A DNA stretch of 64,000 nucleotides from NCBI RefSeq assembly GCF_963259705.1, contig NC_081846.1, positions 58,454,205-58,518,204 on the forward strand, read 5' to 3'. Below are positions 10,230 to 22,412 of this stretch, in pieces. The notes beneath the pieces are model-generated. The model was not told the origin of the DNA and did not search any database. It was given only the letters and a program-made list of their open reading frames with translations. This DNA is from Myotis daubentonii (lineage: Eukaryota; Chordata; Mammalia; Chiroptera; Vespertilionidae). The first letter of the stretch is position 1. Each line of letters starts with the position of its first letter. Both the position numbers and the translations under genes were made by a program.

Positions 10230-13200
10230 CTAGCTTATTTCACTTAGCATAATGCTCTCCAGTTCCATCCACGCTGTTGCAAATGGTAAGAGTTCCTTCC
10301 TTTTTAGAGCAGCATAGTATTCCATCGTGTAGATGTACCACAGTTTTCTAATCCATTCATCTACTGATGGGCACTTAGGCTGTTTCCAGATCTTAACTAT
10401 GGTGAATTGTGCTGCTATGAACATAGGGGTGCATATATCCTTTCTGATTGGTGTTTCTGGTTTCTTGGGATATATTCCTAGAAGTGGGATCACAGGGTCA
10501 AATGGGAGTTCCATTTTCAGTTTTTTAAGGAAACTCCATACTGTCTTCCATAGTGGCTGCACCAGTCTGCATTCCCACCAGCAGTGCACAAGTGTTCCTT
10601 TTTCTCCACATCCTCTCCAGCACTTGTCGTTTGTTGATTTGTTGATGATAGCCAGTCTGACAGGTGTGAGATGGTACCTCATTGCTGTTTTGATTTGCAT
10701 CTCTCGGATGATTAGTGACTTTGAGCATGTTTTCATATGTCTCTTGGCTTTCTGAATGTCCTCTTTTGAAAGGTGTCTATTTAGGTCCTTTGCCCATTTT
10801 TTGATTGGATTGTTTATCTTCCTTTTGTTAAGTTGTATGTGTTCCCTATAAATTTTGGAGATTAGGCCCTTATCAGATATGACATTGGCAAATATGTTTT
10901 CCCACACAGTGGGTTTTCTCATTGTTTTGTTGATGGTTTCTTTTGCTGTGCAGAAGCTTTTTATTTTGATGTAGTCCCATTTGTTCATTTTTTCTTTAGT
11001 TTCAAGTGCCCTAGGAGCTGTATCAGTGAAGAAATTGCTTCGGCATATGTCTGAGATTTTGTTGCCTTTGGATTCTTCTTGAATTTTTATGGTTTCCTGT
11101 CGTACATTTAAGTCCTTTATCCATTTTGAGTTTATTTTTGTGTATGGTGTAATTTGGTGGTCTAGTTTCATTTTCTTGCATATATCTGTCCAATTTTCCC
11201 AACACCATTTATTGAAGAGACTATCTTGGCTCCATTGTATGTTCTTGCCTCCTTTGTCAAATATTAATTGAGCATATTGGTTCGGGCCGATTTCTGGGGT
11301 CTCTATTCTATTCCATTGATCTATATGCCTATTCTTGTGCCAGTACCAGGCAGTTTTGAGAACAGTGGCTTTGTAATACAAATTGATATCTGGTATTGAG
11401 ATCCTACCTACTTTGTTCTTTTTCAGGATTGCTGCAACTATTCGGGGTCTTTTTTTATTCCAGATGAATTTTTGGAGAGTTCGTTCTAGATCTCTGAAGT
11501 ATGCTGTTGGTATTTTAATGGGAAGTGCGTTGAATTTATAGATTGCTTTGGGTAGTATGGACATTTTAATGATGTTGATTCTACCAATCCATGAACACGG
11601 TATGTTCTTCCATCTGTTTATGTCTTCCTCTATGTCTTTTTTCAACGTCCTGTAGTTTTCTGAGTAGAGGTCTTTTACCTCTTTAGTTAAGTTTATTCCT
11701 AGGTAGCTTAATTTTTTTGGTGCAATGGTAAACGGGATTGTTTTTATAATCTCTCTTTCTGAAAGTTCACTATTGGTGTATAGAAATGCCTCAGATTTCT
11801 TGGGGTTAATTTTGTATCCTGCTACATTGCCAAATTCATGTATTAAGTCTAGTAGCTTTTTGATGGAATCTCTAGGGTTTTGTATGTATAATATCATGTC
11901 GTCTGCAAATAAGGACAGTTGTACTTCCTCTTTTCCAATTTGGATGCCTTTTATTTCTTCTTCTTGCCGAATTGCAATGGCTAACACTTCCAGTACTATG
12001 TTGAACAGGAGTGGTGAGAGGGGGCATCCCTGTCTTGTTCCTGTTCTTAGGGGAAATGGTGTTAGTTTTTGTCCATTGAGTATGATGTTGGCTGTGGGCC
12101 TGTCATATATGACTTTTATTATGTTGAGGTATGATCCTTCTACTCCCACCTTGCTGAGAGTTTTTATCAAAAATGGGTGTTGAATTTTGTCAAATGCTTT
12201 TTCTGCATCAATTGATATGACCATGTGGTTTTTTTCTTTCAATTTGTTTATGTGATGTATCACGTTTATTGATTTGCGGATATTGTACCATCCTTGCATC
12301 CCTGGGATAAATCCTACTTGGTCATGGTGTATGATCTTTCTGATGTACTGCTGGATCCGATTTGCTAAGATTTTGTTGAGGATTTTGGCATCTATGTTCA
12401 TGAGGGATATTGGCCTGTAATTCTATTTCATTGTGTTGTCTTTACCTGGTTTTGGTATTAGGGTGATGCTGGCTTCATAGAATGAGCTTGGAAGTGTTCC
12501 TTCCTCTTGAATTTTTTGTAGTAGTCTGAGGAGGATAGGTTTTAGTTCTTCCTTGAATGTTTGGTAAAACTCCCCTGTGAAGCCATCTGGTCCTGGGCTT
12601 TTGTTTGATGGAAGCTTTTTTATGACTGCTTCCATTTCTTCTATAGTTATTGGCCTGTTGAGAGTTTTAGATTCTTCCTGATTGAGTTTTGGAATGTTGT
12701 ATTTTTCTAGGAATTTGTCCATTTCCTCCAGGTTGTCTAGTTTATTGGAGTAAAGCTGTCCATAGTATTTTTTAACAATCATTTGTATTTCTGTGGGGTC
12801 TGTTGTTATTTCGCCTCTATCGTTTCTGATTTTGTTTATTTGGGTCCTCTCTCTCTGCTTCTTGGTGAGTCTGGCTAGAGGCTTGTCAATCTTGTTTATC
12901 CTTTCAAAGAACCAGCTCTTGGTTTCATTGATTTTCTGTATTGTTTTTTTTGGTCTCTATGTCATTTATTTCTGCTCTAATCTTTATTATCTCCTTGCTT
13001 CTGCTCACTCTGGGGTTTTCTTGTTGCTCTCTTTCTAATTCTTTGAGTTGTAGAGTTAGATGATTTACTACCATTTTTTCTTGTTTTTTGAGATAGGCCT
13101 GTAGAGCTATAAACTTCCCTCTCAGGACTGCTTTCATTGTGTCCCATAGGTTTTGGATTGTTGTGTTTTCGTTGTCATTAGTTTCCAGGATGTTTTTAAT

Positions 13201-14004
13201 TTCTTCTTTGATCTCATTGGTAACCCAATCAATATTTAATAGCATGCTATTCAGCTTCCAGGTGTTTGAGTATTTTGGGTTGTTTTTATTGTAGTTTATT
13301 TCTAATATTATGCCATCGCGGTCTGCGAAGACACTTTTTATGATTTCAATCTTCTTGAATTTGGGGATACTTTGCTTGTGACCCAATATATGGTCTATTT
13401 TTGAATATGTCTTATGAGCATTTGAGTAGAATGTATATTCCCTGGCTTTGGGGTGAAGTGTTCTGAAGATGTCTATTAAGTCCATCTGATCTGGTGAGTC
13501 ATTTAGGATTGCTGTATCTTTGCTGATTGTTTGTTTAGAGGGCTTATCCAGTGCTGTCAGTGGTGTATTAAAGTCTCCTACTATGATTGTATTGTTGTCG
13601 ATCTCTCCTTTGATATCTTCCAGGAGTTTTTTTATGAATTTGGGTGCTCCTGCATTGGATGCATATATGTTTACCAGGGTTATATCTTCTTGTTGTATTG
13701 ATCCCTTTAGTATTATGAAGTGGCCTTCCTTATCTCTTGTTATGGCCTTCACTTTGAGGTCTATTTTGTCCGATATAAGTATTGCTACCCCAGCTTTCTT
13801 TTCCTTTCCATTTGCCTGAAAGATATTTTTCCATCCTTTCACTTTCAGTCTGTGTGAGTCCCTTCTAATGAGGTGGGTTTCTTGTAGACAGCAGATGTAT
13901 GGGTCATGTTTTTTTATCCATTCAGCCACTCTATGTCTTTTGTTTGGAGCATTTAGTCCGTTTACGTTTAAAGTTATTATTGAAAGGTACTTGTTTGTAG
14001 CCAT
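10230..14004 (-). pseudogene. L1 ORF2 (endonuclease-reverse transcriptase), disrupted
   Basis: About 1,258 codons. The N-terminal APE-like endonuclease (14004-12925) keeps N13/N15, E42 (QETH), D144/N146 (DFN) and KIDHIL, but the final catalytic motif reads D228-R229 where the family has D-H. Frame changes in an A8 run (plus 12944-12951), one A more than the open frame needs. A TAG at 12425-12423 then interrupts it. The reverse transcriptase is open from 12422 to 10230, with [21 protein letters not shown] and FADDM, and ends with a Cys/His motif (CWRGC...HCWWEC). The stop at 10232-10230 comes 15 sense codons before the next in-frame stop, so the C-terminus may also be clipped. No working ORF2p is expected. 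No gene symbol is given because this is a repeat copy. Confidence 0.95.
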
Positions 14005-14053
14005 TTCTTTTTTTGTGTGGCTGTTTTCTTTCTGAGCTTTTTATTTCTTCTTT

Positions 14054-14986
14054 TTATACCAGTCCCTTTAGCATTCCTTGCATTGCTGGCTTGGTGGTGA
14101 CAAACTCCCTTAGCCTTTTTTTGTCTGTGAAGCTTCTTATTTCCCCTTCAAGTTTGAATGATAGCCTTGCTGGATAGAGTATTCTTGGATTCAGTCCTTT
14201 GCTTTGCATCACTTTGTAAATTTCAGTCCATTCTTTTCTGGCCTGATGTGTTTCTGTTGAGAAATCATTTGACAATCTAATGGGAGATCCCTTGTATGTA
14301 ACTTTCCGTCTCTCTCTTGCAGCCTGTAAGATTCTCTCTTTGTCCTGAACATTTGCCATGGTGATTATGATGTGTCTTGGTGTGGGTCTTTTCGGGTTCA
14401 CCTTGTTTGGGACTCTCTGTGCTTGTGTGACTTTTTTCTTCCCCACCTCAGGAAAGTTTTCTGATATTATTTCTTCGAGTAGGTTTTCTAATCCTTGTTC
14501 ATCCTTCTGTTGTTCTGGTACTCCTATTATTCGTATGTTGTTTCGTTTCATGTTGTCCCAAAGCTCCCTTAGGCTCTCCTCCTGTCTTTTAATTTTTTTC
14601 TCCAATTGCAGTACATTTTGGGTGTGTTTTGCTTCCTTGTCTTCTAATTCACTAATTCGGTCCTCCGCTTCTCCTAGTCTACTGTTGATACTTTCAATGG
14701 AGTTTTTCATTGCAGCTATATCACTCTTCATTTCTTCTTGGGTCTTACTTAAGTTGTTGATTTTTTCATCTGTTTCTTCTAGCTTCTTCCATATGTTATC
14801 AATTTTTTCATCTGTTTCTTCTTGTTTCTTGCAGAGGTTGTCGATTTTTTCCTCCATCCGGTTTATGCACTCTAGGACACTTATTCTGAATTCTTTATCT
14901 GTCATGTTGCATGCCTCTGTATTACTTAGCTGCTTTTCTGGAGAGTCCTCCTTCTCTTTCCTTTGGGGGTTTCTTTGTCTACCCAT
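14054..14986 (-). CDS. L1 ORF1 RNA-binding chaperone, intact
   Basis: An open frame of 310 aa from the second ATG (MGRQRNPQRK). I prefer this over the upstream ATG at 15004 because it has A at -3 and G at +4, and because other ORF1 proteins start similarly. Order: basic N-terminus, a long coiled coil (roughly residues 38-130), an RRM-like core (IIGVPE, then the KRPTPRHIIITM region) and a C-terminal domain (ILYPARLSF). ORF1p trimers coat L1 RNA and act as nucleic-acid chaperones during target-primed reverse transcription. The coiled coil contains three consecutive 14-residue units. ORF2 starts 49 bp downstream. Nothing in the frame suggests damage. Confidence 0.95.
   Translation of the reverse strand: MGRQRNPQRKEKEDSPEKQLSNTEACNMTDKEFRISVLECINRMEEKIDNLCKKQEETDEKIDNIWKKLEETDEKINNLSKTQEEMKSDIAAMKNSIESINSRLGEAEDRISELEDKEAKHTQNVLQLEKKIKRQEESLRELWDNMKRNNIRIIGVPEQQKDEQGLENLLEEIISENFPEVGKKKVTQAQRVPNKVNPKRPTPRHIIITMANVQDKERILQAARERRKVTYKGSPIRLSNDFSTETHQARKEWTEIYKVMQSKGLNPRILYPARLSFKLEGEIRSFTDKKRLREFVTTKPAMQGMLKGLV
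14723..14848 (-). repeat. 42-bp tandem units in the ORF1 coiled coil
   Basis: Three adjacent 42-bp units (14848-14807, 14806-14765, 14764-14723) encode KIDNLCKKQEETDE, KIDNIWKKLEETDE and KINNLSKTQEEMKS. Each is two heptads, so the frame and coiled-coil register are kept. Units 1 and 2 are the most similar. Confidence 0.85.
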
Positions 14987-16998
14987 GTTTGATCTCACTG
15001 ACATATCTAGACGTTGAGTCGTTCAGTGGTTGCTCCCTTGGTGGCAGTGACTCCTTGGTCTGTGGTTGCTCTTCGGGTGGTTGCGGTAGCAGCTGCTCTT
15101 CAGTTGGCAGCAGCTCCTCTGGTGGGTGCTGTTCACAGCTGTGGTGGCTCTTCTGGCTGGTGGGGCAAGGTTTCACGTACAGCTGCTGTTCCTCAGCAGA
15201 GGATGTGGTGCTCAGGAGGTTGCTGTTGCTTGGATCTGCTGCGTTGATTTAAAGGCACAAAATACAACACAACAAGGCACCACGTACCAGGCACTATACA
15301 CAAATATATTCACGATATTTAATAACCCCAAATAAAGGTGACCACCTGAATTAAGAGAATTAGGGGATAAGGAAGAAGGAAGAGAAAAAGATAAAAGAGA
15401 AAAAAGAAAAGAAAAGTAGGGACAAAAAAAAGGAGTGCAAAAATGAAATTGGGAAAAAGGAGGGGGAAAATAAAAGCGAGAAAAGAAAAGAAAAGAAAAG
15501 AAAAAAAGAAAGAGGGAAAAGAGAGAATGAAGTGGAAGAGGGGAAGAGACTTTTTATATGAGGAGAATACTCCTATAGAACAGCCATTAATCCCAACAAA
15601 TTCCAGCAACAGCTCCCTGGATATGAATGCAAACTAGAAACAACCAATAATATAATGATGAAAATAGAATGGAGAACACTAATCCCAAAATAAAATAAAG
15701 AGAAAATAAAATGGCACTTTAAAAAATGGTAAAATGGTAGCAGTAATAATACTGGTTAAAAATAAGAAGGTAGTAATTAAAAGGGTAAAATCAGGTGATG
15801 GAAAAAGAAGAAAAAAAAGAAAAGAAAAAAAAAGAGAAAAAAAATTGGTTTCTTAGTTAAAAAGTGAAAAAAGAAAAAAAAAATTGCAGTAGTGAAGGTC
15901 CTTCGGTTCTTCTATTCTTCAGTGTGGCTCACCTTAGACCTGCCTGGTATTCAGGAGAGTGTTGAGTTTCCCTGCAATATACTGTTCCTCTGTGTTGTAA
16001 ACCACAGTCCTTATTTTAAAGCAGGCTGCATTTATTTCCTTAGACTGCCTTATTTTGTGTTTAGCAAAGAGTCAGTTTGTGGGTCAGCCTCTGGGTGGCA
16101 GTGTTCTGGGGTTGGCCTCTGAGGCTATAGGGCCTCTCTGTCCAGTGGAAGTTCACTGCCCAGAGCTGACTGAGTAATAGTTAGTTACCAGCGCTATGTT
16201 GTTGCTGGGATTGAAAATCCCTCTATAGGCCAGACCCTGTTAACTCCCAGGGACTGATCAGGTTATTTTAATCCTTGATCTCCTACAGGGTGGAATCTGG
16301 GTGTGGCTGTGCTCCTTGCCTGGGGGCTGGGGGGAGGAGTCTCACTCTCTGGAGAGGATGGCTGCCCCAGTCCTGGGCTCAGGGGTGTCTCAGCACTCAA
16401 TTCACTTCCACCTCTCCCGGCTCCCCCTCTCTCCTCAGTCTCTCCCCAGATTCCACTCCTCCGCACACTCGCCCTCTCTTCAGCACAGGTGAGTGTCTGT
16501 ATCCGAAATGTCCCATGAACAGGATTCAGTGAAAACAAACAAACAAACGCCGGCGGGGGAAACGAGGAAGGCTTGGTTTCTGTAAGCTTCTTCTCTTACC
16601 CGGACTGCATGGTCAGGTCAGCTCTTCAGGCTGCCCCCTTTAGGCTCAGTCCTCCGTGATCACAGAACCCAGATCTCAATTCCCCCAGCGGCGCCAGGAA
16701 TCCCGCGGTTCTCCTTTCCCCCCGTCAGGGGCTGTGCCTGCCTCAAGGGACGCGGCTGTCTGCCACGCGGTCTCCCTCCGACTCTCTGGGCTCAGGTCTG
16801 GCAAACTTTCCTGCCCAAATCCCTGGTTTTTTTACCTTTCCAGGGGAGTTCTGCTCTTCCTGGCTGCAAACAGTCTCACCAGCTGAGCAATTTTGCCAAT
16901 TCGGTGTGTGTGTTACTAGTTTCAGCTGCTCACTCCATTTGCTCTGGGACACGACCTGGGACGCGTCTGCCTATATCGCCGCCATCTTCCGTCTCCTC
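14987..16998 (-). promoter_or_regulatory. L1 5' UTR / internal promoter
   Basis: About 2 kb between the TSD and the ORF1 start. The outer 800 bp (about 16200-16998) is GC-rich with many CpGs, as expected for an L1 internal Pol II promoter. The middle (15350-15880) is an extreme purine tract on the plus strand (GAAAA/AAAGAAA runs), and the inner part (15010-15240) is rich in CTG/CAG-like runs. Open frames on either strand are compositional. Confidence 0.85.
16978..16988 (-). promoter_or_regulatory. YY1-like site at the L1 5' end
   Basis: gccgccatctt on the plus strand (AAGATGGCGGC in L1 sense), 11 bases from the element end. It matches the YY1 core (AAnATGGCGG) that sets the transcription start in other mammalian L1s. 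The same 11-mer occurs at the HAL1 5' end (53167-53177). Confidence 0.75.
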
Positions 16999-17011
16999 TA
17001 CTCTTCTAGTT
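16999..17011. repeat. TSD of full-length L1 (5' side)
   Basis: Second copy of tactcttctagtt, identical to 9777-9789. L1 sequence stops at 16998. Confidence 0.95.
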
Positions 17012-19400
17012 CTAATACCTTAAAGTTGATCCTGAGGTTTCTGATTAGAGAGCTCAGTTTTTTCTATTATAGGTGATTAGTTCTAAACATTTTTCTCTAA
17101 TTACTGTTTAGTGGAATCCTACAAATTTTGTGTGTTATGTTCATTCACTTCACAGCATTTCTTAAATTCTCTTTTAATTTTTTATTTAACCCATGCAATA
17201 TTTAGAAGTGCATTATTTGTTTTCCAAATTCCTTGGAATTTTCCAGAAATCTCTCTGTTTTTTATTTCAAATTAATTTTTTTATATGGTCATACAACATA
17301 CTTTGTAGTACTTGATCATTTTAAATTTATTGAGATTTGTGTGATGGTCTAGAATACGATCAATCTTGGTTAATGTTTTATGTGCAATACAAAAGAAAGA
17401 CAATCCTGTAATGTTGGTTGGGATGATCTACAAATATCAAGTAAGGCAAATTGATTGATTAGTGGTTTTTATGTCTTCTATCTTTTTATTCACTTTCTGT
17501 CATTATGTCCTATAAATTATTAAATATAGGACATTGCAATAGCTGGCTATAATTATAATTATTTCTTTCTTATACTACTATCAGATTTTGCTTCATGTAT
17601 CTTAATGCTCTATTGTTACATGCTCAAGTGTTATTTTGTCTTGATTAATTCACTCATTCATCATTGGTAAATTACTTTTTAAAAAAATCCCTGGTAATAT
17701 TCTTTCTTCCGAAATTTACTTTGATATTAATTTAGCCAGTCCAGTTTTATTTGATTAATATTTTCATGATACATCTTTTTGTATCCTTTGATTTTAAACA
17801 TACTTTTATCTTTATATTTGTGTTTTTCATGAAGATGACATAATTGGATCTTGTTTTTGTATCCATTCTGACAATCTTTGTCTTTTAACTGGGTCCTTAG
17901 ACCATTTATTATACTATGATTATTTATATAGCTAGGTTTAAATCTACCATCACAATATACTTGTTTTCTATTTGTCATATTTATTCTTTGTTCTCATTTT
18001 CTTCTTTTTTAAAACTCCTTTTTGAGTTAAGTACTTTTTATAATTTCATTTTATCACATTGTTTATCTCTTTAGTGACATCTTTTGCTGTTTCGGTGGTT
18101 GCTTTAGGGTTTATAGCATACATCTTTAACTCACCACAATATAACTTTGATAACTTTCTGTATCCAATAGGAAAATTAAAATAGTGAACTTCCATATCTT
18201 CACTTGACATTTGTGGGGGTTTTGCTGTACATTTCACTTCTAAATATGTTGTCAACTTCATATTAAATTGTTATTATTTTTGTACAAGTATTTAATTATT
18301 TTAAAAGATGTATATAATAAGAAACAATTCTTATATAATTTTCTATGTGGTTACTATCTATCAAGAACTTGATTTTTTCTGTAGATCCGCATTTCCAACT
18401 GGTAGTTTTTTCTTCTGACGGGCTCCTTTAACATTTTCTGTAGAGCAGGTTTGCTGATGATGAATTCTTTCAGCTTCTGGATGTGTGAAAAAGCCCTTAT
18501 TTTGTCTGTCATTTTGGCAGATGTTCTTATTGGGTCTGGAATTTGAATACTTTAGAGGTGTTGCTCCTCTGTCCTCTCACTTGTAATGTTTCCAACAAGA
18601 ACCATTTTTGTCCTTTTGTATCTAACATTTCCTTTCCCTCTGACTGCTTTTATGATTTTCTCTTTATCACTGTTTATTAGCTTAAGGCTTACCATGTGCC
18701 TTGGTATAGTTTTCTTTCATGCTTCTTAAACTAGATTTGTTTAGCTTTTTGGGTCTATGGTTTATACTTATTATTAAATTCAGAAAAAAATCAGCCATTA
18801 TTCTTTAATTGTTTTTTTTCTGTCACACCCTCTTTTTTATTTTTGAGACTTCAAATTACATGTTTTACTTCTTGAGATTGACCATCAGCTCATTGCTTAC
18901 TGATACTCTATTGACTTCTTGTGCCACTTTTTCCTGCGTGTTTCATTTTGATAGTTTTTATTGAGACATCTCCAAATTCACTAATATTTTATTCTTCAAT
19001 ACCTAATCTGTCTTTCATCTCTAAAGCTCAATTTGGGTGTTGGTTTTATATAATTTATTTAACATGTTCAACATACCCTGAATATGTTTTAAACATAGCA
19101 AATATTCTTATAATAACTATTTTACTGTTACTTTCTCCCAATTCTAACATGTATGTCAAATCTGGGTCTATTTTGATTGATTTTTCTCCCCTCTATAGGT
19201 CATATTTCTTGTTTCTCTGCATACGTGGTAATTTTTCATTGAATGCCTAAGATTGTGAATTTTACCTTTTCTTATCCTATGTATTTTTCTGTTTCTATAA
19301 ATATTCTCAAACTTTGTTCAGAGACACAGTTAATTGCTTGGAAATTGTTTGGTGTTTTCAGGTCTTACTTTTAAATATGTGCTCAGCGTGACCAGACAGT
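17012..19400 (-). repeat. Old L1 (minus), right part of the split target
   Basis: Decayed L1 coding region in reverse: 'tttaacccatgcaatattta', 'gatggtctagaatacgatca', 'aatttagccagtccagtttt' and 'gcaggtttgctgatgatgaa' follow the order of ORF2 5' half then ORF1 C-terminus of old mammalian L1/HAL1. All frames are broken. Sequence continues from 9776 across the young L1. Confidence 0.75.
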
Positions 19401-20399
19401 ATTAATCTAGGGCTATTTATACCTCACTATTCAAATAAGACTCATCTGAGTACATTACTAAAAACCCCATGAGTTATGGGATTTTCTAATATGAGGTTGG
19501 TTGAATAGGCAATATTCATGGTTCTGTATGAGTACTGTTTCTTCTAGTTATTCTTTACCTTAATATTAAGTAATTTCCTCACATGCGGGATTAATACTCT
19601 GCTAAATGCTTGAGGCGAGTCCTCTGAAGATCTCTAGAGAGCTATAGTTTTTCTCAAACTTTGTGAAAGCAATAAGCTGGAATAGAGATAGGATTAACTT
19701 CATTTGTCCTAATCAATTACTCTCCAAATTGTCTGATATCAAATGTCTTGAAAATCAGTGTTTAATATATGTTACTCTATCATATAGAGAAGTAAAAAAG
19801 AACATATCATGATGTTTGTATTTTTAAATCATTGTTCAGAGTATGAATTTTTCAAGCTCGACGTGATTCAATGAATCACCTACCATGCACTTGATTCCCT
19901 AATTTTCAGAGGAAAATCTTATTCTTAGCAGGAGGAAGTGAGCTGGCCCAGGCCTCACTGTAGTGATCATCCAATGTTCCTTCTGGAAAGATAGACACTT
20001 CCTCTTTGAATTGAAAGTGCCTAGAGTCAAGAAGAGAGCTCTGAAGATTTCTGCTGCCCTTTCCTTTTATTCTGTACCAAGTTGCAAATCCCCAAATTAC
20101 CAGCCAATTAATGTTTCTTTTCCTTTTCCCAGAAGGATATGGGTCTGCCTTTTTAAAATTCAACATTTTGAAGAAATTCTACTTTTCTCTCAATCTCATT
20201 TTCACCAGCGTTCATCGGTAGAATTCTGCTTTCCCAACTTTCCCTGACTGGGCTGGTACATTTTCGTTTCCCTTCCTAGAGATCTAGATGAGGCATGAAT
20301 TTTATCGCATGGGATTTATTAGAATGTACACTTAGTTGAGGTTTAATAATGAACCATGTCTCTGATTTCTTATTATCTTGTTCAAGTTTCTTATAATAT
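19401..20399. other. Unclassified sequence, perhaps old L1 5' flank
   Basis: 19400-19700 may still be the 5' part of the old L1, but I see no diagnostic motif. 19900-20280 has overlapping short open frames on both strands (86 and 94 aa) with no recognisable protein features. Confidence 0.45.
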
Positions 20400-20525
20400 T
20401 TATTAATCATTTCCTCATTTATACAACAAATATTTATTAAGGAGCAATTATGTACCTGACATTGTAATAGACATTGGGTGGATAGTGGCAAATAGGAAGG
20501 TACCACTTGTCAAGAAATTAGCAGT
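20400..20525 (-). repeat. L2 3' end
   Basis: 'acaacaaatatttattaagg', 'caattatgtacctgacattg' and 'agacattgggtggatagtgg' match the reverse complement of the L2 LINE 3' end (normally gtgcctggcacatag...aataaatatttgttgaatga). Confidence 0.7.
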
Positions 20526-20703
20526 TTACTTGTCTACTAATATTTTTAGGAAATTAAAAAATATATAGATTCCTATAACTGAATCTCTAAAATTAATTTA
20601 CATTTGAGCTCCTTTAAGAATTGCTGCTTGTGTCTTTGATTTAGCAATTATACATCTCCTTGTAGTGTTAGTTACAATTTTGTGTATGACAGCTATTACT
20701 CTG

Positions 20704-20704
<1 letters not shown>

Positions 20705-20747
<43 letters not shown>
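20705..20747. repeat. (CA)n microsatellite
   Basis: About 21 uninterrupted CA units. It creates a repetitive Val/Cys open frame on the minus strand that is not a gene. Confidence 0.98.
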
Positions 20748-20750
<3 letters not shown>

Positions 20751-21821
20751 CAGACCTACAGGAATTCAAAAGTGAAAAAACACACAGGCAGATTCCGAAG
20801 GAGGGTAGACAATTAGAGCAAGGGGCGTGTGGGATAAATGTCTTTTTTTTTTTTTTTATAGACTTTAGGCTGAGAAACCAACCAAAGTGGCCACGATTTA
20901 GAGCAGCCAAACCTTCAATAGAAAGCTCCGAGTCTTTCTGCTTCAAGAGCTACAGGGCTGAGTTAGGGGCAACCACAGTTTTGGGGAAATGAGGGCAAGT
21001 CCTGAAGAGGAGATCAGGAGAGAAGGAGGCCTGATTCTGTGTGTACATGTGCCCAACCCGTGGCTGACTTATGAACTACAATTTGGGGGAGCTGCTTGTC
21101 TCTAGGTGGGTTTGTTAAGAGATGTCTTCTCTGACAATTCACCCATCTTAGATTGAAGGAAGAGTAGATTATTTTTCTATTTTGCCTGTAAGTCGAAGTC
21201 ATATTTTACAATTTAATGATAATCAGTAGCTCCTACATGAAGAATTATCAGGGGCTTGCCAGGCCCTAACTAAGGTGTGTTTTTACATTTATTTTAATTT
21301 TCTGATTTTGCTGTTGTTCCTTGTAAAGAATTCTATAGTATGTAGGAAGAATTTGAGTGTTTTGGAGCCTCTAGTTTAATATCATTATTATTTCATTATC
21401 AAAGCATCAATATTAACCTTCAAAACACCACAATGTCTACCCCAGGGCAGCAAAGACATCATCCCAAGCTCTGTGCTTCTCCCTGCAGAGCCATAAATGA
21501 GCATGATGCCACCCATGCTCTCAGGCCTTTTAGAAATACTGCTCATGCTGTCAGACAGCATTAAGCAACACTCTCTGAGCAACAGGTAGATATCAGGATC
21601 CCTGGGTGTCCATTCAGCCCTAAGGAAACTCCTATTATTGGGTTTATAACGTTGAGTTTACTATAAGAGGAAAACTAGATTTTCCAAACACGAGAGAGGA
21701 ATAAATTGGCCATATTCTTGGAAAGATTCATATACTTGTTAAGGATGTTTTTCTAATTTCTCCTTTAAAAGTCAAAGAAACCTGACATATAAGACTCACT
21801 CTTTTGTTTGAGAAGCAAAAT
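20748..21821. other. Unclassified sequence
   Basis: Contains a T-run at about 20842-20858 that may mark the tail of an unrecognised minus-strand retroposon. Otherwise no gene or repeat is recognised. Confidence 0.5.
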
Positions 21822-22000
21822 AGTGTAGAGGAAATAGCTTCTGAACAAGACTTTCTGAATTTGAATCTTGGCTTCACCACTAAGGAGCTATATGACTTAA
21901 GATAGTTATTATGCCATGTAGGGTTGTTGAGAAGGTGGAAATAATTAATATATTTATAACACTTAAAACTGTGCTTCAATAAGCATAAGTTATTATTATT
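21822..22000 (+). repeat. MIR SINE fragment
   Basis: 'aatcttggcttcaccact', 'ggagctatatgacttaag', 'gtagggttgttgagaagg' and 'ataagcataagttattatta' follow the full MIR order (tRNA-like head, core, 3' end). Confidence 0.8.
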
Positions 22001-22412
22001 ATTGAACCCTTTTTAAATTTAATGAATCCAAGGTAGATACTCTTTTACTGACTTAGAGACAGCATAATTTTAAATGACTTCAATTATAATATTTATCTGT
22101 AATTTTTTTAAGTTTAAAGGAAACAGTATATTGACAGGCTTCTTGCATCATTAGGAATATAATTCTTCACTGATCTATCATGCAAAGGCAGTTTGGTGTA
22201 GATGTTCATAAGATGAATATTCATTCTTTTGCAGTCCTGCCAAAGCCATTTAGAGATACTAAATCAGGGCTGAATAGCAGCTTTCTATATACAATTAGAT
22301 GGCAAATTATTACCAATTAAACTCTGTACAGTTATGTTTTGAATTAAAATAGTTTGTTGTTCAAACGAAGATTTTTGTGAATATGAATATCCATCATTTT
22401 CTTATAGTAGAA
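22001..22412. other. Unclassified sequence
   Basis: AT-rich, with no gene or repeat recognised. It ends at the A/T insertion point of the adjoining Helitron. Confidence 0.55.

Larger units (their letters stand above)
9790..16998 (-). mobile_element. Full-length young LINE-1
   Basis: A 7,209-bp autonomous-type retrotransposon in minus orientation. From its 5' end it has a roughly 2-kb 5' UTR (16998 down to about 14987), an intact ORF1 (14986-14054), a 49-bp spacer, ORF2 (14004-10230, damaged), a 3' UTR (about 10229-9920), a first A-run (9919-9911), an 86-bp extra segment and a long outer A-rich tail (9824-9790). Exact 13-bp TSDs flank the whole unit. It inserted into a much older L1. ORF1 is fully open and ORF2 has only a few lesions, so the insertion is recent on the scale of the surrounding repeats. 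Confidence 0.97.

Noticed and set aside
14358..15252. Plus-strand open frames of 113-219 codons antisense to L1 ORF1 and 5' UTR
   Set aside because: Shadows of the intact minus-strand ORF1 and of CTG-rich 5' UTR sequence; serine/leucine-rich without domain features.
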